Assembly (NCBI GenBank): GCA_000507305.1
Contig: DF239258.1
Coordinates: 1 to 64,000 of the forward strand
Direction of reading: 5' to 3'
DNA length: 64,000 bases
Origin: Breviolum minutum Mf 1.05b.01
Lineage: Eukaryota; Sar; Dinophyceae; Suessiales; Symbiodiniaceae
Shown here: one piece after another, positions 21,540-33,388 of the stretch
Layout of the letters: the number at the start of each line of letters is the position of its first letter
Numbering within the stretch: the stretch's first letter is position 1
Translations under genes and position numbers: made by a program
Notes under the pieces: generated by a model
The model's input: only the letters and a program-made list of their open reading frames with translations
Told to the model about the DNA's origin: nothing
Databases searched by the model: none

Positions 21540-22640
21540 GCTAGATAAGTGCACTCAAGATGCCCAAGTGACTACTATTGATTCATGGTGAAGAGAAATC
21601 GTGCGAAAAAAGCCTTTGGGATGTACATGCACTCATATAAATGATGGGATACTCAAGTTAAGATACGTATTGACTGGTTTGTAGGTGTTGTTCCATCAAG
21701 AATAACCACATGCACTTTTACTTTGCTTCATTTGTCAGGCTCCCGCAAAAAAAAACATCTTCCAATATTTGAAATTTGGCAAGCAGTTTGTATGTGTTTC
21801 AACATGAATCCCCCAGGATCCATGGGACTGGTACATTCTATTAGCATCGGTTTCGTTTTCTATTTCAAAGAAATAAAACAACCGAGCCCCCCAAAAAAAC
21901 AAAAAAATATTTGAGCAATGAAATACTGGTTGCTTAGTGATGGGATCCATATTAGTCATGGTTTATGAAATAATGCCCACATAACTAGTATAGTCACCTA
22001 TATTTATATATATATATGTAAATATATATATATATTATATATGTATACCCTAAACACCCAGGTCTTCTTTTCATTGCTCACTCTAGATCCATCACCTCCC
22101 CTTGAATAGAATATCCGTGTTTAGGCACCACCAAAAACTATGCAATATTGCTTCTACCACCCCCCGAAGTTTGAGATAGACCCTGAAACATGATGCTTGG
22201 AAGATGAAAAAATCCTTTGAAATTGGTTGCTTTTCAGGCTTTTCAGGAACCATGTCAAAAACATTGGGTGTGCAGAATCTTCATAGATTGAAATTGACAA
22301 ACAAAATCTGACAAACAAGTTCTCTCCCAGGTGATTCAAAGTGATTTTTGTTGATCCCCCAGTTGGAGGTCACCAACAAGCCTTTGGAAGTCACTTTACC
22401 ATCCCAAGAAACTAGACCAAACCATCACTCGGCAAAACTTAGGTCCCAAACACTAAGGTTCAACTCCTAGTAGGTTATATTTCAAACCCTACAATCAACT
22501 CAAAAGATCAAAGATCCCAACCTAAAGTGATCTTCATCCCTTTTGCCTAAGTGATGTTCATCCCTTTTTAAAACAATTTTACAATTCTTTCTTCATTAAA
22601 GAAGAAACACCTACATCATTCCTGATGTGGCTAAGATTTG
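21540..22640. other. Region upstream of peroxiredoxin, no gene seen
   Basis: Contains the 5' flank of the peroxiredoxin gene, a long family H copy (about 21918-22082) with an embedded (TA)n tract, and unique AT-leaning sequence. No TATA box or trans-splice acceptor can be singled out. No supported exon. Confidence 0.45.
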
Positions 22641-22646
22641 CTATGA

Positions 22647-22835
22647 CTGGTTGGTGGTTTCAACCCAATTGAAAAATGTTTGTCAAATTGGATCATTTCC
22701 CCAATCTTAGGGGTGAACATGCAAAATGTTTGAAACCACCACCTACCATGGGAACCCGTAACCATAATTTTTAGGGGTTATAACACCCATATTTTGGTGT
22801 GTAAAACCTTCATTGTTCATGGGTTTTTGTACTAG
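22647..22835 (+). repeat. Family A element followed by a family N element
   Basis: Family A copy 22647-22745 (CTGGTTGGTGGTTTCAACCC ... TTTGAAACCACCACCTACC) continues into ATGGGAACCCGTAACCATAA and CATGGGTTTTTG, a family N element also seen near 7911, 45925 and 58817. Confidence 0.75.
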
Positions 22836-23610
22836 ATGATCACATTTGCAAACCGTTTTCTCGGCTCCCACCAAAAACCATGTTCAACGCGGCCGAGCCT
22901 TCCGAAGCGGCCATACCTGGCAGTAGGTCCAGGATTATCCTATACCCCTTGAAGTGAGTTGGCAAATGGAATCAAAAAACGCACCCAAAAATTTACAAGT
23001 GATATGTTGACATGTGGCCCTTTCGCTATGAAATCCTATAATGAGTTGGAATTTTACATGAAAATATGTATTGTATGTGTTTTTTCAATAAATCCTGAGG
23101 ACTTGCAGCATCTATGATATGTTACACATAACTTGATCTTTAAGAAACTATAAGTAGAAGTCCCGTTCCATCACATGGCAGGCGTTCACCTCCCATCTTG
23201 GTTTATTTATAGATCCCTGGCATGAACAAATGAATCTTTTGAACTCTGGGTGGCTTGTAGCAAAAGATAACAAACAAATAAACATATACAGAAAAAGACA
23301 AAAAATATATAATGTCCTGGTATATACGTTCATGTATATACTGTAGATCTATAGTATACATGATTATTAATCATCTAATCATCATATCTAATATTGTTTG
23401 ACTCTTATACCGATACCCAAACAATATGTGAAATCTGAGCGTTCAGCACGCTCAGAAAAATCATGAGTCAAGGTAAGAAGGTCGAACCTGCATGATGTGT
23501 TTTTTTGTTTTGCGTGCCATGGATGTACGTACCTGGAATCCAAACGACCCCTTGTTTTTGCGCATGTTTGGTGGGGGGTGACCTTGAGAGGTCATTGGGG
23601 GGTATTTATA

Positions 23611-23952
23611 CCATGAGCCCCCCAAAACTATATGTTTGGAGGATTTTATGGTAAATAGCATGGTTTTTAGGTGGCCAAAACATAAACCCTTTATTTTTCA
23701 TGGTTGTGGGGGCTCATGGTATATATACCCTCCAGGGAACTAATACATTTGCAAATGGTTGATTGTTGGATCTATATTTCAGAAAACATATTGTGGTTGG
23801 AAGACTTTTTTCCTTTCCCAAACACTCAGTGTATATTTATTTACCTACCATGAGCTCCCAAAACCATGAAAAATAAAGGTTTGGGCCACCTAAAAATCAG
23901 GTTATTTACCATAAACACCTCTAAAAATGTAGGTTTGGGGGGCTCATGGTAT
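23611..23952. repeat. Two family F elements around a partial family B element
   Basis: Family F copies at 23611-23719 and 23849-23952. They have CCATGAGCCCCCCAAAAC and GGGGGCTCATGGT ends, with internal GTGGCCAAAACATAAACC or GGGCCACCTAAAAATCAGG. The second copy is in the opposite relative orientation. Family B text (TATTTACCTACC; CATGTAGGTAAATACACC) flanks the second copy at about 23829-23850 and 23970-23998, as if F had inserted into B. Confidence 0.7.
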
Positions 23953-24224
23953 ACATCATTTAACATACAAATTCACCATCCATGTAGGTAAATACACCAG
24001 GACACCATGAAGTGGCTGGGTTTGAACAGTGCCCCTCTGGACCGGGCGACATGTGAGTGTTTTTTGCGGTGTACCTGAGCAACGAAAAAAAACGCCCTTA
24101 TTGCTGACTGGCTGTGAAATAGGGATTCCGGATTCCTATAATAGGATTTTGATATAATCAACCCTGTACCAAAGGGTAATATAACCCCCTATACAGCCTA
24201 AACAACCAGTTTTTTTTTCATTGC

Positions 24225-24569
24225 TCACCTGATTTTTGTGACATAACCACCATCTCGCTTCTCGCCTTGAATGGGACCCGTCGGAAGTTCGCCCGTGGAA
24301 CCATGGTTCAATGGCTCGTGGCGAAGTGATTTTCTGTGGATCCGTAGGTTTTTTTGCTTAAAAACCAATCTGACAAAAAGGGGCCTAGGCCAAGAGAAAA
24401 CAAGCTTGTCAACCATTTCTTCAAAACGACATGGCAATTCAGTGAATGTTTTGCATCCGCGAATTTTGTAGGAGACCTTCCTGGGATCAAGTTGATGACT
24501 TCTTCTGGGTTCAAATAAATATCCAACCATCAGAGTTGTGTCAAACAACTTGATGACCCTTGCCATCAA
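24225..24569 (-). CDS. Candidate exon(s), frame uncertain, unknown protein
   Basis: A 114-codon minus-strand frame starts at an ATG at 24569. Its first part reads ARVIKLFDTTLMVGYLFEP and its last part LNHGSTGELPTGPIQGEKRD. In the middle a second minus frame (LNPEEVINLIPGRSPTKFAD) looks equally natural and follows a possible acceptor, GAACCCAG. More than one exon or a shifted boundary is possible. An A7 tract within the minus-strand sense (GCAAAAAAACC) is one of the recurrent homopolymer motifs described under findings. No family recognised. Confidence 0.3.
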   Translation of the reverse strand: MMARVIKLFDTTLMVGYLFEPRRSHQLDPRKVSYKIRGCKTFTELPCRFEEMVDKLVFSWPRPLFVRLVFKQKNLRIHRKSLRHEPLNHGSTGELPTGPIQGEKRDGGYVTKIR

Positions 24570-24572
24570 ATA

Positions 24573-24674
24573 CTGGGTGGTGGTTTCAACCCATCTGAAA
24601 AATATTATATAGTCAAATTGGAAATCTTCCCCAAATAGGGGTGAAAATAAAAAATATTTGAAACCACCACCTAG
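24573..24674 (+). repeat. Family A palindromic element
   Basis: CTGGGTGGTGGTTTCAACCC to TTTGAAACCACCACCTAG, in the common orientation, directly upstream of the candidate minus-strand exon at 24.2-24.57 kb. A degenerate copy lies at about 25104-25204. Confidence 0.85.
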
Positions 24675-24897
24675 AATAGATAAAGCAAAAGGTGGTTTTC
24701 TAGAACATCACCCGATTCAATCGTTGGATCTATATTTCAGATCCCTGTGAGATCGCAAAATCAATTCAAATTTAAAAAACACTTGTGCAGTGTTAGAGGT
24801 ACATTTGGGTACTGTAAGAGGGTTATGAAATCATAACCCTATGACTATAATCTGTTCCTTTTGAGAAAACGCCCTGTGCATTACAAACATGTCTCAT

Positions 24898-25012
24898 TTA
24901 TTCCTGCTGGTTTCCAATGAATTTCATCCAACAAAAATAGCAAACTTTGTCACTTCGCGCTAGATTTCCATGCAGTTCTGCGGGTGTTCTTCGATGCTGA
25001 AACTTCCAGCTG
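24898..25012 (-). CDS. Candidate exon, unknown protein
   Basis: After GTCCCACAG the minus strand reads WKFQHRRTPAELHGNLARSD and KVCYFCWMKFIGNQQE to a TAA at 24898. The acceptor is good and the composition natural, including a C-x-x-C pair. The frame is short and no family is recognised. Confidence 0.28.
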
Positions 25013-26141
25013 TGGGACAAAAACCCGAGCCGAATCAGCCCAAGAGTCGAAAAAGGAGATTCATCTTCCAAACCCATCATTTTTGAGGCTTCATGCGGTT
25101 CGTCTGGTTGGTGGTTTCAACCCAACATATCATATCTGAAAAATATGCGCAAGTCAAATATGGGATAGTATTTCCCAAAAAAATAGGGGTGAAAATTCCA
25201 ACTACAAGTAGTAGTTTTCAGGAGTGTACCACGATTCGATGCAATTCCGGGGGTTCACAACAGTGACCTCTGAAAGATTGACGAATCCCATTGGAGTCAT
25301 GTCCCTAGGGATCCAATCACTCACCAAACCTGAGAATGGTGAATCCTGGAACCTAAAGGGCCGATTAGCGTTTCGTTTCGGTGACGGAACACACCCTGCA
25401 GGCTCATCATCGGAGAAAACAAACTGGATAGGGTGTAAAAAAAAGTCTGGAGTCATGATCTAACAGTCCAACATCCAGTCCTCAACAAACATTCAAGCTG
25501 CGCTGCTTCTTGCGTTTCCGGGACAACATGGGAAAACTGAGGCTGCAAAAAATCCTTTAAAAAGTAGAAAAAGGACTACCGTTCAACGGATTCATTATCA
25601 ACCAAAAATTGTCGGCCCGAGGTTACACTAGTTCTATGTTTGTTAGCAGACCCTTTCCAATGTTTCACGCTTAAAACCAGGCGGTGGTTTCAACGCCCAA
25701 AGAAACATTCAAAAAGGGAATCTTGTCCAAATAGAGATGCACATTGAATAACAAACCAGCACAATGTATACGAAACCATGTTACATGTTTGTTTGAAAGA
25801 ACTCTCGAAATACCATGAAATAAGTATTTGTGTTCAGCCCAAAACCAAGCGGCTGCTACATTTTGGAAAAAACATCACTCATCGTCCTTTTGAAGGGGAG
25901 ACATATCTTTCATTTCTTGGATAGAAGAAACATCTTCCAAGCATCAAACATGGGTGATAAACCGACTCACTAGTTTCCATTTAAAAAAGAGAAAAGACAT
26001 GTCTTTGAAACCCATCTGCTCACTGCTCCCTTCTGCAAGTGGTTTGGTTGTGGGTTTTGGGTACCTCAACACTTTCTAAAAGGGTATTTGGAGAAATAGG
26101 GAAACATTATTTGCTTTCCAAAACAAGTTTGTGACCTATCC

Positions 26142-26193
26142 CTGAAATCTAATAACGACCAAACTCGCTGAAATCTAATAACGACCAAACTTG
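26142..26193 (+). repeat. Tandem duplication, 26-bp unit
   Basis: CTGAAATCTAATAACGACCA plus AACTCG is followed immediately by the same unit with one change (AACTTG). It is a simple recent duplication in otherwise unique sequence. Confidence 0.85.
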
Positions 26194-26389
26194 GTGATTT
26201 TTGTTTTTGACAATTGACACCTGTTAAGCAACTGGGAATAAACATGTTTAATCATACTAAATATGCGCCAATCCCCAGCTGGCTACTGCAAACATCTACC
26301 CTCTAGTTTTTACTAACATGTCAACCTGGAAATCAACCTTTTCCAATAGGAAGTACATCGACACATGGTGGAATTCTACATTTATGTGG

Positions 26390-26476
26390 TCGGTGGTTTC
26401 AACCCGAAAAATATTAGTCAAAATGGATCATTTCCCCAGGTAAGGGTCAAAATAAAAAAATAAAACCACCACCCAG
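26390..26476 (+). repeat. Family A palindromic element (short copy)
   Basis: GTCGGTGGTTTCAACCCGAA to AAAACCACCACCCAG with internal losses, in the common orientation. It lies directly downstream, in the minus sense, of a possible minus-strand exon at about 26500-26600 that ends in a GGTAAGG donor and reads THPTSGSLENLESTFEEG in one frame. Confidence 0.75.
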
Positions 26477-27028
26477 TTATGTTGGTATATGTTGATGGAC
26501 CGGCGTGTCTTTTTCCTTACCCTCCTCAAAGGTCGACTCGAGATTCTCGAGAGATCCACTTGTGGGATGAGTTGTGTCTCCAGAGATCCACGACGTGGAA
26601 CTCTTCCCCAGTGCGCACCCATTGGTATTGGATTGTTTTTTTGGGGGGTTATTGTTGTTTTATCATTTATTGGGGGGGGTTATTGTTTGTTCTTTTTCTT
26701 TTTCTGGTGTTATTGTTGATCTATTGTTATGTTGTTTTGGGATATTATATTTCCATTTTGGATTGCTGTATTTAGAAACATGACAAGCCATGTGAAGAAG
26801 CAGCATGTATAGGACTGTAGGATGCTGTAGGTATGTATATTCCATACATGCAACATCTGGATTTATCATGATTAAGTTGCTTTGTCATCTTAAGACGTCA
26901 AGTGTCCAATGCTGAAACACTCTCACCGCTCTTCGCTTTTGTCTGCTTCCTGCTGCTGTTGCAGCATGTACCTTGGCCGTCCATTACACTCCAGAAGGTT
27001 AACATTAGCCCCTAAAATAAATAACCCT

Positions 27029-27380
27029 AAAAATCCAGGTATGTCCTAAGAAAGGGATTACCCCTACATTCCTATTCAAAGCATAGGATTCGAACCCTCA
27101 ATCCTATTCTAGGGAGGGGTCTGGATTCAAATACACCCCCTGAAAAACTACATACTAACTAACGTAACGTAACTTAACGTTAGTAACGTAAGTAACGTAC
27201 GTACTACTACTAACTACTACTTACTTACGTACGTACGTACGTTAGTTACGTNAAAAATCCAGGTATGTCCTAAGAAAGGGATTACCCCTACATTCCTATT
27301 CAAAGCATAGGATTCGAACCCTCAATCCTATTCGTAGGGAGGGGTCTGGATTCAAATACACCCCTAGAAAACTAACATGT
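27029..27380. other. Probable assembly fault: duplicated contig end around an N
   Basis: The segment from AAAATCCAGGTATGTCCTAA to GGTCTGGATTCAAATACACC occurs twice, at about 27029-27148 and 27254-27361. The copies are almost identical. Between them lies 100 bases of unnatural ACGT, TAAC and TACT shuffling that ends in a single N at 27252. This looks like an unmerged overlap with low-quality sequence, not biology. The repeated segment itself is a family J element. Confidence 0.8.
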
Positions 27381-27639
27381 ACCCAAAAAATGGTACTTAT
27401 TTTAGTAGGGAATACATCTTCCAACTAACCATTGATTTTCGAGGGACATGTAGTTTTCAGGGGAGTAGCTATCTGATAGGTCCAACCTGTGTAACAAGGA
27501 CCAATCATCATCAAGGCTAAAGAGTTTACATCAACGACCTACTGTTGATGGTTCAGAAATCACAAGGCCAACCACCTGGGATGTATATATAAAACCCGTC
27601 GTCAATAAGTGGATAAACCTGTTCACTGGTGCAGGATTT

Positions 27640-27740
27640 CAGCCATCAACTGTAAGAAACTATGATCAACCACGATCCCAATGGAAATGGTGCCTACCAA
27701 GAGACCACGAGGGAAAGTATACCACGTGCTCCCCGCCAAA
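27640..27740 (-). CDS. Candidate exon, unknown protein
   Basis: A minus-strand frame reads AGSTWYTFPRGLLVGTISIG and IVVDHSFLQ, preceded by ATGTTTTTGGCGGGGAG, which could serve as pyrimidine tract plus acceptor. It ends near a family G element (CAACTGTAAG side). The hydrophobic stretch could be a membrane segment. No family recognised. Confidence 0.25.
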
Positions 27741-29199
27741 AACATGGTAATCCAAGTTCTTTTATGACCGAAGAAATTTGACCTTTTGTTGGGAAGAGTT
27801 TCGGAAGTGTGCATACTACACAAATCCCCCGCAAAACTACCATGGGAATCACAAAAAATGATGGTTTTCAAGAAGGATCTGATATGTTTATACGTATATC
27901 ATATATAAAAATATTTACCTTTTTCCAAGAGAAAACAACATTGCACATTTCAGGGTTCCACACCGTGACCTTTGAGAAAAGAACAACAAGTGGCATGTTG
28001 AGATGAAGTCAACATACCAAAAACCACCAAAGGTTTGACGTAAAAAAAGGCTGGTTGCTTAAATCATGAAGCTAGAAATTGTTTTGAAATCCATGGATTT
28101 TGCTTGTTCGATGCTTGGAGAAAGTGGAAAAAACCATATCCTAAATGGTGGTTTAATTCTGATTGACCAATTTGATCTTGGCAAAAAGTAAGAAATATCC
28201 TTAAACAAATCCAAGAATTCATGGAGAAACTATGTGGCATTCAACTTAAGGGCTCCCGAAAAAAACATAAACGAAAAAGGAGGAAAACTTAACGGAACTG
28301 GTTGAGTTTAGTTAAAAACCAATTGATTTGGCGTTCCTGACAAAATACGGTCCAATGTTCAAAGATCCACTGACTGACTTGAACAAAATCAACAATGAGA
28401 GGGGAATGTAAATACTGCATTTTGGAAATTCCTCAATGTTGGAAACCGTAGAAGGACATGACGATGATCAGTCAGCGAAATGTCACGGGATGGAACATGC
28501 ACAGGATGCAAACACAAACAATTTTCAAAGCAAGATGAAAGAAATCATCTTCACCAAATACGTAGGAACACAAGTTTTTTTTTGTTCGATTTTAGACGTC
28601 ACAATAAAATACATCAATATGTAATCATGATGCATCTAAAAACGTCAAGGAACATTTTCTGCTGCATTGTGATTTGCAACTGCTCCAAGCTTTTCTTCTT
28701 GTCCTTCAAAACCTGACGTCTGGTTGTTCGGGTTTTTCCTGAGGCAATCCCATATGATGCATCCATGGTTGCCGAACCGTAGATTTACCTACATGCATGG
28801 TTGATGTTCATGGTAAATGTATAGGCAAATATACCATACATGGATCCCAAAAAAAATATCAAAAACACAGCTAACAACATCAAACACTAGGAATCAATCG
28901 TCATATTCTCAGATGATGAGGGTATCCAATCACCGAAACGAAACGCATGGTATTCAGGTTCCACGAAACCATTCTCAGGTTCGGTGAGCCAGGATCCCAT
29001 AGCGATAAGAATCAACCATCCATGTAGGTACCTGGAACCTATTCGTCCTTTGTTTTGAGGTTTGGACCCTCAACAACAAGGTCTTTCACCATCAAAACAG
29101 CCGGGTTATTTGGCTTCCGGGTCAATATACCCGTCCTATGGATCCATAATGGGAATGGTATCCTAAGAGAAAAGCGCCATGAATTTGTTCCCAAAAAAA

Positions 29200-29339
29200 A
29201 GGCAACGACTGGAACTTGAGGATTTTCGCACATCCGAACCAAACTTCCATGGAGACTTTTGTGGTTCCATCAGCGAGTGTGATTTCCCATGGTTTTGTGC
29301 CTTCAACCTTTTTGTTGGTACGCAAACGAATGGACTCCA
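29200..29339 (-). CDS. Candidate exon, unknown protein
   Basis: After TTGGGGTCAG the minus strand reads ESIRLRTNKKVEGTKPWEIT, LADGTTKVSMEVWFGCAKIL. The composition is strongly protein-like and the alternating polar and hydrophobic residues suggest beta strands. The downstream end is not resolved; a T8 tract lies at about 29198. A further minus-strand patch at about 29060-29105 (NNPAVLMVKDLVVEGPNLK) may be the next exon. Family unknown. Confidence 0.4.
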
Positions 29340-29701
29340 CTGACCCCAATTTAAAGAAGGTCTAACTGATATGGATGAGGATCCAAATGAGCTACGAAAA
29401 AAAACCTCCTACTTTCCATTATACTGGTTGGTTTATAGGGATTTTATATTGGCTTATTAAAATCCCCATATAACTGGGTAGTATAATCCCCTTTACAACC
29501 TAAACAACCAGGGTTTTGTTCATTGCTCAAATAGGTTCGACCACATTTTTTGACACTACACTTGATTTGGTCTTCAGCTTCACAAAACAACAAGACATGT
29601 CATGTCTCACTAGACCCGCGAGACAAAATCAACACCAAACGAACGTCATTGTCCGGCTTCAAACCCAGGATTATTTCACGTGTGATCTAAAAACGTGCTG
29701 C

Positions 29702-29964
29702 TCAGCAAATGGCTAATTGGTGGTTTGGATTGGTGGTTTGGGATTCTAGGGATACCCCTAAGTAACAATCCCTTAGGGGATCCTAGGAATCCAAACCACC
29801 CGGCCCCAAACCACCAACTAACCATTAGTTCATCTGCAAATATGTCAAACAAAAATATACCCTCCCTGAAACTAACATAGCACTTGAAAATGTGGTGGTT
29901 TCCAATAGGAATCTCCTTTTCCAGAGGTCTATTTTCAGGTGCTACGTTAGTTTCAGGGAGGGTA
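29702..29964. repeat. Family O element followed by a family D palindrome
   Basis: Family O, 29702-29825: GGCTAATTGGTGGTTTGGAT ... CCAAACCACCAACTAACC around TAAGTAACAATCCCTTAGGG, with a second copy at 39748-39850. Family D, 29858-29964: TACCCTCCCTGAAACTAACA ... TTAGTTTCAGGGAGGGTATA, reversed relative to the copy at 18.9 kb. Confidence 0.8.
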
Positions 29965-30945
29965 TACATCAAAACGTCCATTTCGTTTTCACTGAGCCAA
30001 AGGAACCCCCTCAACTTTGGAGGCATTGTCTGTCAATATTTTACATCTCCTGACAGCCGTTTCGCAGCTTCAAGAAACGTCGGTTGGGAAAGGAACACAT
30101 TCAGAAGCGGATTTCCAAAACCCGTGGGTTTTATGAAGACGTTTGAAAATAAATGCGCATATCAAAATGATCTTGATTTTGTTTGTTGAGACTTTTGTTT
30201 TTTTTCCAACCCTTGGGAAATTTAGTGGGTTTTTTGGAGTCAAGGTGCCTTTTTCGCCCCAGAATCAGTTTCAAAGTCTGAAGTACATGCTGACATGAAC
30301 CATTGAGTCATCCTGATTGATTTATACATAGGGAGTCCTTATAATGAAAATCCTGGTTGGGTATTTTCTCACATCATTGGTATGAGATAAAAAAAAATGA
30401 AATCCATCAAATCCTGATTAGCTTCTGAAATAATCCCTATATAATTGGGTAGTGCATATAATCCCCTATATCAAACAGCCAACCAGTTTTTTTTTTTGAA
30501 CACTGCTCAGTCGTGTCTTGGACTTCAGTCCTACTGCAAAACTTGTGCGCTCTCTCGACAGACATCTCAATGTAGTATCCCGTGCCCACATCGACCGTCA
30601 CCTTCTTCCTTGACAGAAAACGGGGACTTTTCTTTCTAGATGAAAGGCCGAAAGGGGTACTGAGGTGGTTCTGTTGGAAGATTAGTAAAGGTGGCGGATA
30701 GCTAGCTTGCTTTGTCTTAGATCTTAGATATGTCTAAGGTGGCTGGAAATAAATGCATGATTTAAATGCATGAAATAAATGATAATCACCATGGTACAAA
30801 GTAAAAAGTCACCTTAAACAAACACAAGTTACACGAGAATCAGGGATGGACCGAACGCACTCATCCTTCCTTCCACTGTGGGCCGCCCTGATGAAAAGCA
30901 ATAAGTTTTTTGAGACCCCCTGAAAAGATGCAGCCAATTTTTCAT

Positions 30946-31005
30946 GTGGGGCAAGGACATTCGGTTAAGTTCGGGAGAACTGCCAACATGAAACTATCAG
31001 CATCC
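30946..31005 (-). CDS. Candidate short 3' exon
   Basis: On the minus strand a T8 tract and GGGATGCG...CGAGTCAG precede DADSFMLAVLPNLTECPCPT and a stop. The T tract about 30 bases before the CAG fits a 3' splice site. The exon is too short for a functional guess. Confidence 0.28.
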
Positions 31006-31194
31006 TGACTCGTGACGAGGTTTCGCATCCCAAAAAAAACACCTACCAAAAAAGGCAGAATTTTTGTAAAACAAACATCTGGAAGATCCAGGTACACCGA
31101 AAACAAACATGGAACCTGAAAATGATGGCTCCGGCATCTCCTCTTCCAGGGCTTCATTTTCAGGTTACATGTTAGTTTTTTGTTGGGTGTATAT

Positions 31195-31304
31195 ATGGGT
31201 GTTTCCGAAAAAACGGGTACCCCATAATGGATGGTTTATAATGGAAAACCCTATTAAAATGGATGATTTGGGGGTACCACTATTTTAGGAAACCCCCATA
31301 TATC
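31195..31304. repeat. Family E palindromic element
   Basis: ATGGGTGTTTCCGAAAAAAC, GGGGTACCCCATAATGGATGG and TTTATAATGGAAAACCC, then the complementary half ending GGAAACCCCCAT. Further copies lie at 34197-34312, 36926-37028 and 39202-39307. Confidence 0.85.
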
Positions 31305-31657
31305 CAAGTCTTCGATCCCATATCATCACATATACTTCACTTGACTAATCGCCGCCATTCTCGATCATTCGCTCCCAGCACCCCTGGTTGGCTCCCAGGC
31401 GTTTCGGTCATGTGGCCATCAATGTACAACGAGGAGGTCAAAGGAATCTCAGCGGATTGAAGCACGTTTTTCAATAGGCTTCACTGGACATACTGTACCC
31501 CCTGGGAACCCACCTTTTGCTTCAGCATGGCACAAATATCTAAACAAACAAACATAATCTTATGTATATCAGCCCACATACATCTAACCCCAACAACTTG
31601 GATCCTCCACTTGGATCCGGGTTATTTTATTTTTTTGTTTCATCTCGTTTTTTTTTC

Positions 31658-31658
31658 C

Positions 31659-31697
<39 letters not shown>

Positions 31698-31720
31698 GGT
31701 TGTCGTTGTTGTTGTTTCAA
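31658..31720 (+). repeat. (GTT)n microsatellite
   Basis: About 18 GTT-type triplets with a few GTG/GTC interruptions. On the minus strand a frame that looks coding (GRPGRVLQARFLASIESLKS, then NNGKAMMVGKLRHVFFE) runs into it as a Thr run, so it may be at an exon edge. Confidence 0.85.
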
Positions 31721-32017
31721 AAAAAACATGTCTAAGCTTCCCAACCATCATGGCCTTCCCATTGTTTTCAGGACATAGGGATTTCAAGCTCTCAATGGAG
31801 GCTAGGAAACGAGCCTGAAGAACTCGACCCGGGCGACCCAAAGGAAAGGCCGCAAAACATAAGTCAACAAACATATCGGTTTTAGCTTCCCCAATTTACA
31901 GGGTGAACCTTGGAAAAAAATACATTGAAAGCAACATATAACGTTCGTCGTTTTCAATGTATTATATTCATATCATAACTCTTAAGCACCTAGTTTTGGG
32001 TGTGCATCATGAAGCAA

Positions 32018-32213
32018 ATGTTGGGATCTTCGTGAAGCAAGGTGACGAAGATCCCAACATATTTGAAGCCATGAAGCCACCTGGAAAAAAACACCTCAAA
32101 GGCCTTAACCCCTCACTGGCTGACTGGAAAGGAACAACAATCATGGGATTTTTTCAGGCCTTCTTAAGGGTCTATTAACCATTGAGGGAAACCAATGGTT
32201 AATAGACCCTTAA
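32018..32213. repeat. Two perfect hairpins
   Basis: First, ATGTTGGGATCTTCGT and ACGAAGATCCCAACAT (16-bp stem, 11-base loop) at 32018-32060. Second, TTAAGGGTCTATTAACCATTG paired exactly with its complement (21-bp stem, 8-base loop) at 32164-32213. They belong to none of the families named here and have no mismatches, so they are recent. Confidence 0.85.
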
Positions 32214-32649
32214 TAACTTCATAAGGGCAAAAATTTCTTGGGGGGGTAGCTTTGGGGAGAGGGTACCTTAAATTCCCATGAAACAAGCTGGTGTCAAAAA
32301 GGTGTCCTTCATGAAGGTACTAGATGTATAAGCCTCATCCTTTGAAGCATGGTTCCAAATGAACAACGTGCAAAATCATGATGACGCCCCCACCCTGATT
32401 GGTTCATAGGGGTCCTTTTATTAGCTTATTATAATCCCTATATAGCCCCGGAGGAGTATAACCCCATACAACAAATAACCAAAAGCCAGGGTCAATAGCA
32501 AAGGGAAGCTCAAATGAGACCCTGCTGTGGATGGTTCAGAAATCCCAAGGCCAACCACATGCGATGTATAAGACCTGTAACTAATGGAAAAAAAACTCAT
32601 CAACTGGTGTAGGATTTCTGAAAATCAACCGCATTACTGCTGGGCAATT

Positions 32650-32750
32650 TTTGTTTTTTCGGTGAAAATCCTTTCCCGTGTCCTTTTTTGTTTGACCCGG
32701 CATCCACCCAGCCTCGGCTTCTCTGAGGGCAGCTTGATTGTTCAACTCGG
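32650..32750 (-). CDS. Candidate exon, unknown protein
   Basis: Minus strand: a T7 tract, then CCAAACCAG, then AELNNQAALREAEAGWMPGQ and TKKDTGKDF. The lower end is uncertain (a GTCAAAC donor after PG, or reading on to the A-run). The composition is good and polar; nothing identifies the family. Confidence 0.35.
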
Positions 32751-33039
32751 CTGGTTTGGAAATGAAACCATAAACAAAACACAAAAAAACATTCGACCGA
32801 AAACACTGCCATGTTTTGATACTGTCCTGAAATGTTCCTAAGACTATCTTTGATACATACACAAACCAAGATATTTGCAATTGACATCAATTTATGGTAG
32901 ACATCAGAATTGCATGTTTTTTGTCGATGATTTTTGAAATTTTAGGGGCAAAATTGATTCATCAAACGAAGGATTACCAATCCGAAGTAAATTCATGTGC
33001 CCAGGCACAAACACATCTGTTTAAAGGCCCTTTTTTTAG

Positions 33040-33102
33040 GGTGATCTCTATGTAAAAAACGGTGATCTCTATGTAAAAAACGGTGATCTCTATGTAAAAA
33101 AA
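33040..33102 (+). repeat. Tandem repeat, 21-bp unit x3
   Basis: GGTGATCTCTATGTAAAAAA plus C is repeated three times head to tail with essentially no change. Its unit length equals that of the unrelated tandem at 43.69 kb. Confidence 0.9.
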
Positions 33103-33298
33103 CAACTGGACCTTGAATATGCCAAACTCTTCGCACAAATCTGGTATTTAAAAACCTTAGGGAGCCCTATAGAGACCTTGTAAGACCTGTTGGATCCAGA
33201 CCTTCCTATGGATCTGATGAAAACGCAGTTCCGGGAAACTGCTGGCAGGCACCTTGGCCTTAAAATGGTGAAGACTTGGACAAACATGGGATTTTTCC

Positions 33299-33388
33299 TC
33301 ACTCAGCCAATGGACCCTGAGATAAAAGTCTAAACTTTAATTTTCCTACTATACGTGTGATCCCAGAAAGTTTAAAGCTTAGCCATTG
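33299..33388. repeat. Inverted repeat with 16-bp arms
   Basis: CTCACTCAGCCAATGG and CCATTGGCTGAGTGAG face each other across a 57-base interior that is itself partly complementary (TAAACTTTAATTTTCC; GAAAGTTTAAAGCTTA). Single copy in this window. Confidence 0.8.

Noticed and set aside
27152-27252. ACGT-rich repeat resembling a CRISPR or satellite
   Set aside because: No regular unit; sits inside a duplicated contig end next to an N. An assembly artefact is the simpler reading.
31527-31778. Cysteine-run ORF on the plus strand (poly-Cys from GTT/TGT triplets)
   Set aside because: Product of the (GTT)n microsatellite read in one frame; no natural sequence on either side.
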